A stretch of DNA of 18,854 bases, taken from the NCBI GenBank assembly GCA_046545675.1, contig JBKGZI010000064.1, forward strand, positions 1 through 18,854, read 5' to 3'. Under the pieces are notes generated by a model. The model was not told the DNA's origin, ran no database searches, and worked only from the letters and a program-made list of their open reading frames with translations. A program made the position numbers and the translations under genes. Below are positions 13,738-18,854 of the stretch, piece after piece. The DNA comes from CAYLTX01 sp046545675 (GTDB lineage Bacteria; Myxococcota_A; Bradymonadia; Bradymonadales; Bradymonadaceae). Positions within the stretch are counted from its first letter, which is position 1. Every line of letters begins with the position of its first letter.

Positions 13738-15939
13738 TCACTGCGGGAAGGCGGCCTCGGTCAGCTCGAATTCGTGGACGTTGCTATTGGGGCTGACCTC
13801 GGTGGCCACCGTCGCCCCGCCGCTCCAACTGCCGTCAAAATTGCCCACTTCCACGTCAAAGCTACCGCTGGGATGGCAATAGATCGTCGTCCCGTCCTCG
13901 TCGGTGCCGCCCTGGTTGAGCGGGAAGCCCTGTCGATAGATGACCAATGTGTCGCCGGGTTGCAGAGCGTCTTCGAATTCGACGTCGATGAGGTTCTCGA
14001 AGGTCCCCACCGCTGTATCCCAACTATCGTGGTCACACACGCCGAAATCGACGCTGTCCAGTCCGACCGCCGAGCCGCCGTGCAGCAGGCCGGTGGGGTT
14101 GATGCGCTCTCCGTCACGCTCGACGTAGATCGCGTCGATCTCGATCCCGTAGGGATCGTCTCGCTGGTCGAGCGAGGCGAACCCCGGCGTGCCTCCCACA
14201 TGAGGATCGACGGCCGTCAACCTCACGTGATCGGCGCTGACCGAGGGGGCCGTGTCGTCGCAGAGCTGCTTCTCCCACTCGTAGCAGGCCGGCGTCATAT
14301 CCAGCCCGAACAGGTTGTCTCTCGGATCGGCGCAGGTATCGAAGATGCTCCAATTTCTCTCCGAGCTCCAGATCCCTAGATCCACCAGGGCCGTCGCCCC
14401 GAGGGTGCCGCCGATGTTGAAGAAGACCTTGCAGGCATCCTCGACCTCGCCGGTGCCCGTATCGACGCTACTGCTGCCTTCGACCCCGGCCTCGGCCTTG
14501 CCACCGATGTCCAAGGACACCCCCAGCATGCCGGCGAATTTGGCCAATAGCCCCACCTCGAGCTTGAGGCTGGCGGACAACCTCCCGCTCAGGTCAAAGC
14601 TCGGGTCGGGCACTGCCGTGGTGTTGTCGGTGCCGTGATCGACCTCGTAAAACGTCCCCAACTCGTCATCCTCGGGGGCGATGATGCCGAACCCGAAGTC
14701 GAACCCAAAGCGCGGGCCGTGCGCGGCGTCCTTCCAATGCAACTCTCCTTCGACGCCGGTATCGAAGGCCGGCGTCAAGCTGGCGGTCAATTGCAGGGTG
14801 ATTCCGGTGCTGCCCAGCGGCAGCGGGATCGATTGGAAGAGCTGGAACTTCTTGTCGACCGTCAGCTCCTCGAACGCCTTGATGGACATGTCGCGATACT
14901 CGAAGCTGGCGCCGCCGGCGAGCTCGATATTCAAGAAGCTATTCTCCCCAATGCAATCGCCTTTGGCGTTGACCACCTCATCGACGTCCATATTGCACCG
15001 ACCCGCGACCGTGTTGACGTCCTCGGAATAGTGCCGCGCCAGGCACCGACAGGTCTGTCCATCCGGATCCCAAAATATATTGCTGTCGATATCCTGGACG
15101 AAGTAAAATCGATCGACGGTGACGCGAAATTGCGGGGCCATCTCCATCATCACGCCCCAGTTGGGGTCGGCGCTGGCCGGCTCGACTCCCGGCCCCGGCT
15201 GGTGGTCGTAATCATCACACGCGTCATTGCCGTCGTTGGCGTCAGCCGGACAAGAGATATCGGCCGAAGAGCACGGCTTGAGGGTGTTACCATCATAGCA
15301 AAACCCGAACTTCAGGCTTCCGCCAAACCCGATCAGATGCTCGAAGTCGTTGGCCTCCATATACAGGTCCTGCTCCCGGGTGCTCAGCCCCTCCTCGTCG
15401 GTCGACTCCTCCATGCCGGGAATGAGCTGTTGCTCGCGCGAGGCGTCGACGTCGATGCGAGCCTTGAAGAAGAGATCCTCGAACGTCGCGTTGCGCGTCT
15501 CGAAGATGACCTCGCGGTCGGTGACTTCCATGGATGTCACCCGGCGCAAAAATGAGCGGGTCGGGTCGTCGATCGGAGCCCACAGGACCTCGTTTCGCGT
15601 CCACCGAGTCATGTAGTCATACTCGGGTAGTGGCCAACTGACACGATCTTCGGCGATCGTAGCGTCGGCGACGATCGGCTCGGTGAGCTTGTGCGACCAA
15701 GGCACTCGGATCGACTCCTGGTCGTCATACCATGTTTGGAACTCCTGATCCGGATCGGAGGCATCGTCGCTGGGCTGTGTTGGGGCCGAAGCCTGCTCGT
15801 CGTCGGCGCCGCCGTGTTTGACGATGCGCTGGTCGCCACAGCCGGCCGTCGCTACCACCATCAAGGCGACCAACAGCCACTTCCACCGACTCCGCCGTGA
15901 AGCGATCCTTGTCTTCGAGCCTTCAGGTCGTTCACGCAT
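13738..15939 (-). CDS. Large lipoprotein with the shared N-terminal module
   Basis: 733 residues from ATG 15939-15937, chosen over an upstream in-frame ATG because GAGGAGG lies 6-7 nt before it and the leader is then normal. A basic leader (SRRSRWK) and hydrophobic core end in ATAGC (Cys34, lipobox), followed by Gly-Asp. Residues about 68-165 are the module shared with the neighbour at 16035-16535 and, more weakly, with the two plus-strand lipoproteins (WPLPEYDYMTRW, NEVLWAPIDDPTRSFLRRV, EVIFETRNATFEDLF). The middle contains scattered Cys pairs and long amphipathic beta stretches (GRLSASLKLEVGLLAKFAG; GTLGATALVDLGIWSSERNW) that resemble the middle of the 7775 protein. The C-terminus ends in a Gly/Ser-rich beta region and has no YfaP-like domain. 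It follows the 16035-16535 gene by 95 bp and converges with the plus-strand run. Probably outer-membrane or surface located; function unknown. Confidence 0.76.
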   Translation of the reverse strand: MRERPEGSKTRIASRRSRWKWLLVALMVVATAGCGDQRIVKHGGADDEQASAPTQPSDDASDPDQEFQTWYDDQESIRVPWSHKLTEPIVADATIAEDRVSWPLPEYDYMTRWTRNEVLWAPIDDPTRSFLRRVTSMEVTDREVIFETRNATFEDLFFKARIDVDASREQQLIPGMEESTDEEGLSTREQDLYMEANDFEHLIGFGGSLKFGFCYDGNTLKPCSSADISCPADANDGNDACDDYDHQPGPGVEPASADPNWGVMMEMAPQFRVTVDRFYFVQDIDSNIFWDPDGQTCRCLARHYSEDVNTVAGRCNMDVDEVVNAKGDCIGENSFLNIELAGGASFEYRDMSIKAFEELTVDKKFQLFQSIPLPLGSTGITLQLTASLTPAFDTGVEGELHWKDAAHGPRFGFDFGFGIIAPEDDELGTFYEVDHGTDNTTAVPDPSFDLSGRLSASLKLEVGLLAKFAGMLGVSLDIGGKAEAGVEGSSSVDTGTGEVEDACKVFFNIGGTLGATALVDLGIWSSERNWSIFDTCADPRDNLFGLDMTPACYEWEKQLCDDTAPSVSADHVRLTAVDPHVGGTPGFASLDQRDDPYGIEIDAIYVERDGERINPTGLLHGGSAVGLDSVDFGVCDHDSWDTAVGTFENLIDVEFEDALQPGDTLVIYRQGFPLNQGGTDEDGTTIYCHPSGSFDVEVGNFDGSWSGGATVATEVSPNSNVHEFELTEAAFPQ

Positions 15940-16034
15940 CGAGAGCCTCCTCGGGCATTTCCAAATCAAACACATTCAATCCATTTGATGGTGTGCAACT
16001 ATTTGGGCGGCGCACGCCCCCAATTCAAGCCGTC
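15940..16034 (-). other. Gap between paired lipoprotein genes with a hairpin
   Basis: In this 95-bp gap a GC-rich inverted repeat at 16003-16023 can pair TTGGG with CCCAA and GGCG with CGCC around a one-base bulge. No T-run follows on either strand, so it is not a clear terminator; it could stabilise or attenuate the mRNA between the two genes. A good ribosome site for the downstream gene lies at its 3' end. No convincing second promoter was seen, so the pair is probably one transcript. Confidence 0.35.
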
Positions 16035-16535
16035 TCAACTGCCGCCGTCGTTGCCACCGGCGTCGTCCTCACCGGAGTCGATATAGACCTCGTGGAGCCC
16101 GGCCGTACGCGTATGAAAAATGATCTCGTCGTCGGTTATCTCGATATCGAGCACTCGCAAGATGAATGCATGTGCAGGATCGTCGACCGGTGCCCACAGC
16201 ACGTCGTTGACCTGCCATTCGGTCATCTCGTCGTAGTCGGGCAGCGGCCAACTGATCCATTCGTAGTCGGGATCCAGCGTCGCAGCCTGGGCGGTCTCCA
16301 GATCGATCTCGCGCACCCATGGTGCGATGACCTCACCCTGCTCCTCGTACCAATCCCCGAAGCTGTCGGCGTCGCCGGTATCACCGGCGTCCGCCGTCCC
16401 GCCTGTGTCTGCCGCACCACCTGCATAGCTGCGCTGTAGCCGGGACTCACCGCAGGCGAACGCTCCCCCGACCAGCACTATCATTGCCAAAATGGATAGG
16501 CTCGAAAAAAAGCGTTGGGGTCGAGTTCCATCCAT
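16035..16535 (-). CDS. Small lipoprotein consisting mainly of the shared module
   Basis: 166 residues from ATG 16535-16533. No good Shine-Dalgarno is visible, although a promoter is well placed at 16585-16613. The leader ends AFAC (Cys28, lipobox), followed by an Ala/Gly/Asp/Thr linker (TGGTADAGDTGDAD). Residues about 59-154 align throughout with residues 68-165 of the next gene. Shared blocks include W(Y)(E/D)(E/D)Q, WPLP(D/E)YD, MT.W, N(D/E)VLWAP(V/I)DDP and FHTRTA against FETRNA. The protein then ends in an acidic Gly/Asp tail, so it is essentially a free-standing copy of the module. Similarity is visible in the DNA as well, which fits tandem duplication followed by loss of the C-terminal part, or expansion of the other copy. 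Function unknown. Confidence 0.78.
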   Translation of the reverse strand: MDGTRPQRFFSSLSILAMIVLVGGAFACGESRLQRSYAGGAADTGGTADAGDTGDADSFGDWYEEQGEVIAPWVREIDLETAQAATLDPDYEWISWPLPDYDEMTEWQVNDVLWAPVDDPAHAFILRVLDIEITDDEIIFHTRTAGLHEVYIDSGEDDAGGNDGGS

Positions 16536-16584
16536 ATTGGAAACGGTGCGCAGGCAGTAGCTATGTCGGATAATCTATAGAACA

Positions 16585-16613
16585 AGCATACGTCTTTGCC
16601 GCCGAATATTCAA
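16585..16613 (-). promoter_or_regulatory. Putative sigma70-type promoter, TTGAAT-17-TATGCT
   Basis: TTGAAT (16613-16608) and TATGCT (16590-16585) are separated by 17 bp on the minus strand, about 50 bp upstream of the ATG at 16535. The -10 box and its CG prefix are the same as at 625-653 and 2663-2691. It should drive the two-lipoprotein unit. Confidence 0.62.
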
Positions 16614-16686
16614 CGTTTGACCGCCCATTTGTCCTTGCAGAAACAGATATGTCCAGCTCGTCGAGGCGTGAGCAGAGGATATGCAA

Positions 16687-16727
16687 AAAAAAGCCCCCTC
16701 GCCGATGGACAGCGAGGGGGCTTTTTT
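16687..16727. terminator. Strong bidirectional intrinsic terminator
   Basis: A 16-bp perfect inverted repeat (16687-16702 with 16712-16727, 9-nt loop) has a GCCCCCTCGC core flanked by six A on one side and six T on the other, so a T-run follows the stem on both strands. It lies 31 bp past the acnA stop and ends acnA transcription, insulating it from the minus-strand lipoprotein promoter just downstream. Confidence 0.92.
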
Positions 16728-16758
16728 CAGTGCAAATCAGCCAACTTAGCCTTTAGTA

Positions 16759-18854
16759 TTAGGCTTCGTTGCCCATCTTGCGAAGGACCATGTGCAAGAT
16801 GCCGCCGTTGCGGAAGTACTCGAGCTCGGCGGGAGTGTCGATGCGGCAGTCGACCGCAAACTCCTTTTTGTCGCCGCTCTCCGGGTCGGTGGCGGTGACC
16901 CAGACCTCTTGCATCGGCTCGAGGTTATCGTCGACCTCGATGTCGTAGCTCTCCTTGCCGGTCAGGCCCAGCGACTCGTGAGTGTCGCCTTCCTGGAATT
17001 GCAGCGGCAGCACGCCCATGCCGATGAGGTTGGAGCGGTGGATGCGCTCGTAGCTCTTAGCGATGACCGCCTCGACTCCCAGCAGGAAGGTGCCCTTGGC
17101 CGCCCAATCGCGGCTCGAGCCCATGCCGTAGTTGATGCCGCCCAGGACCACCGTCGAGATGCCGTGCTTCATATATTTGACGGCAGCGTCGTAGATGAAG
17201 CACTGCTCGCCGTTGGACGGCGAATAATCCGAGGTGTAGTTGAGCTCGCGCGGGTTCTCCGGCTCCTCGTCGGGGCCGAAGTAGGTGGTGTAGCCCCCCT
17301 CGGTGCCCGGGGCGAGCTGGTTTTTGAGGCGCACGTTGCCGAACGTGCCGCGGGTCATCACCTGGTCGTTGCCGCGCCTGGAGCCATAGGAGTTGAACAT
17401 CTTGGGCTCGACGCCTTTGCTGATCAGGTAGCGTCCCGCCGGGCTGTCGGTGGCGATATGGCCGGCCGGGCTGATGTGGTCGGTGGTGGTGTTGTCGCCG
17501 ACCTTGGCCAGGCATAGGGCGTTTTCGACCGGCTGGATCTCGGGGACTTCCAGTCCCATATCCACGAAGAAAGGCGGCTCCTGAATATAGGTGGAGTCCT
17601 CTTTCCAGTCGTAGACGTTGCCGGTGGGCGCGTCGAGCTTTTGCCACTCTGCGGGCCCCTCGTAGACCTCGGCGTACTTCTCGAGGAAGTCGTCGCGGCT
17701 GACGAATTTGTCCATGAACTCGCGGATCTCCTGGTTGGACGGCCAGATGTCCTTGAGATAGACGTCGTTGCCGTCTTTGTCAGTGCCCAGGGGGTCGTTG
17801 TACATGTCGATATCCATCGTACCGGCCAGCGCATAAGCGACCACGAGCGGCGGCGAGGCCAGGTAATTGCCCTTGGTATAGGGGCTGACGCGTCCCTCGA
17901 AGTTGCGGTTACCCGACAGCACCGAGCAGGCGACCAGGTCGTTGTCGATGACCGCCTTTTCGATCGGAGGAGGCAGCGGACCGGAGTTGCCGATGCAGGT
18001 CGTGCATCCGTAGCCGACCGTAAAGAAGCCGACCTCGTCGAGGTCCTCGGTCAGGCCCGCCGAGTCGAGGTATTTGGTGACCACCTGAGAGCCGGGCGCC
18101 AGCGAAGTCTTGACCCACGGCTTGGCTTTGAGGCCCAGCTCGCGAGCTTTCCTGGCCACCAGACCCGCGCCGATCATCACCGCCGGGTTGGAGGTGTTGG
18201 TGCACGAGGTGATCGCGGCGATGACGATATCGCCATCGGTCAGATCGAAGGTGTTGCCGCGGAATTCGACGTCCTTGGCGGTGGTCTTCTCGGGCTTGTC
18301 GAAGGTCTTCTCGCAGTGCATGCGGAAGTCGCCCTGCATCTCGCTCATGATCACCCGCTCGTGCGGGTTTTTGGGGCCGGCCAGGCTCGGCTCGACCGCG
18401 CCCAAGTCCAGCTCGAGCGTCGAGCTATACTTGATGTCGTAGTCGTCGTTTCGCCAGAAGCCGTTCTTCTTGCAGTACTTCTCGACCAGGTCGATCTGGT
18501 CGGCGTCGCGGCCGGTCAGCTCGAGATAGTCGAGGGTCTTCTGGTCGATGGGGAAGTAGCCCATCGTCGCGCCGTATTCGGGCGACATATTGGCGATGGT
18601 GGCGCGGTCGGCCAGCGTCAGGCTGGCCAGCCCCGGGCCGTGGAATTCGACGAATTTACCGACCACTCCGTGCTTTCTGAGCATCTGAGTGACGGTCAGC
18701 ACCAGGTCGGTGGCCGTGGCGCCCTCTTTGAGCTCGCCGGTCATCTCGAAGCCGACGACCTCGGGGATGAGCATGAAGATCGGCTGGCCGAGCATGCACG
18801 CCTCGGCCTCGATGCCGCCCACACCCCAGCCGGTCACGCCCAGGCCGTTGATCA
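16759..18854 (-). CDS. acnA: Aconitate hydratase A, C-terminal part (N-terminus beyond the window)
   Basis: About 698 residues are visible of a family usually near 890-900, ending MGNEA at a TAA (16761-16759). The 5' part lies beyond the right edge. Aconitase interconverts citrate and isocitrate via cis-aconitate in the TCA cycle, in the cytoplasm, using a [4Fe-4S] cluster. The visible frame opens with INGLGVTGWGVGGIEAEA and LADRATIANMSPEYGAT, diagnostic of the AcnA/IRP1 type rather than AcnB. The cluster ligands are present: Cys in ITSCTNTSNP and the two Cys in GCTTCIGNSGPLP. Substrate-binding and domain-4 landmarks include LSGNRNFEGR, YGSRRGNDQVMTRGTF and GSSRDWAAKGT. The frame is intact throughout. 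A strong terminator follows the stop. The gene appears functionally unrelated to the neighbouring envelope genes. Confidence 0.97.
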   Translation of the reverse strand, partial: INGLGVTGWGVGGIEAEACMLGQPIFMLIPEVVGFEMTGELKEGATATDLVLTVTQMLRKHGVVGKFVEFHGPGLASLTLADRATIANMSPEYGATMGYFPIDQKTLDYLELTGRDADQIDLVEKYCKKNGFWRNDDYDIKYSSTLELDLGAVEPSLAGPKNPHERVIMSEMQGDFRMHCEKTFDKPEKTTAKDVEFRGNTFDLTDGDIVIAAITSCTNTSNPAVMIGAGLVARKARELGLKAKPWVKTSLAPGSQVVTKYLDSAGLTEDLDEVGFFTVGYGCTTCIGNSGPLPPPIEKAVIDNDLVACSVLSGNRNFEGRVSPYTKGNYLASPPLVVAYALAGTMDIDMYNDPLGTDKDGNDVYLKDIWPSNQEIREFMDKFVSRDDFLEKYAEVYEGPAEWQKLDAPTGNVYDWKEDSTYIQEPPFFVDMGLEVPEIQPVENALCLAKVGDNTTTDHISPAGHIATDSPAGRYLISKGVEPKMFNSYGSRRGNDQVMTRGTFGNVRLKNQLAPGTEGGYTTYFGPDEEPENPRELNYTSDYSPSNGEQCFIYDAAVKYMKHGISTVVLGGINYGMGSSRDWAAKGTFLLGVEAVIAKSYERIHRSNLIGMGVLPLQFQEGDTHESLGLTGKESYDIEVDDNLEPMQEVWVTATDPESGDKKEFAVDCRIDTPAELEYFRNGGILHMVLRKMGNEA

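Noticed and set aside
14635..15555. Plus-strand open frame within the minus-strand lipoprotein
   Set aside because: It mirrors the coding frame of the lipoprotein, has no ribosome site and shows antisense-type composition.

Overview
This is a GC-rich window of about 18.9 kb whose genes are almost all predicted to act in the cell envelope. The organism is probably a member of the Bradymonadota/Myxococcota (former Deltaproteobacteria). That is an inference from style: several large lipoproteins with acidic Asp/Ala/Gly/Thr linkers, Cys-rich modules of the kind common in those groups, and GTG starts. No taxonomic marker is present. The only gene I can name with confidence is the C-terminal part of aconitase A (acnA) at the right edge. 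I found no tRNA, rRNA, CRISPR array, insertion sequence or phage gene.

Left arm (1-2611, minus strand). A small cluster reads toward the left edge: a two-helix membrane protein with a Gln/Pro-rich tail (1931-2611), an overlapping unrecognised membrane-anchored protein (696-1934), and a second, diverged copy of the first protein (1-583, cut by the window edge). The middle gene looks frameshifted at a run of five G: a shift of -1 there gives a much more protein-like C-terminus with a second membrane helix. The two paralogues keep the same two-helix head and the same short C-terminal motif but have unrelated repeat-rich linkers.

Centre (2612-13716, plus strand). A divergent promoter region separates the left cluster from a tightly packed plus-strand run. 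It holds a pseudopilin-like protein with an internal TadE-like segment (2914-3924), a TadG-like protein (3937-5733), a classical TadE-like protein (5730-6722), a single-helix anchored protein (6754-7782), two large lipoproteins (7775-10621 and 10648-12831) and a small Cys-rich lipoprotein (12901-13716). Several junctions overlap (5730, 7775, 10621), so most of this run is probably one operon. No Tad ATPase, platform protein, secretin or prepilin peptidase lies in the window.

Right arm (13738-16535, minus strand). Two more lipoproteins converge on the plus-strand run. Both carry the N-terminal module found in the two large plus-strand lipoproteins. The smaller one (16035-16535) is little more than that module by itself and is clearly a tandem relative of its neighbour. 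A TTGAAT-17-TATGCT promoter precedes the pair, and a strong bidirectional terminator (16687-16727) separates them from acnA.

Taken together, four lipoproteins share one unnamed module, and the two large plus-strand ones are apparently co-transcribed with TadE/TadG-like pseudopilins. This suggests an undescribed envelope or surface structure, but the function is inference only.
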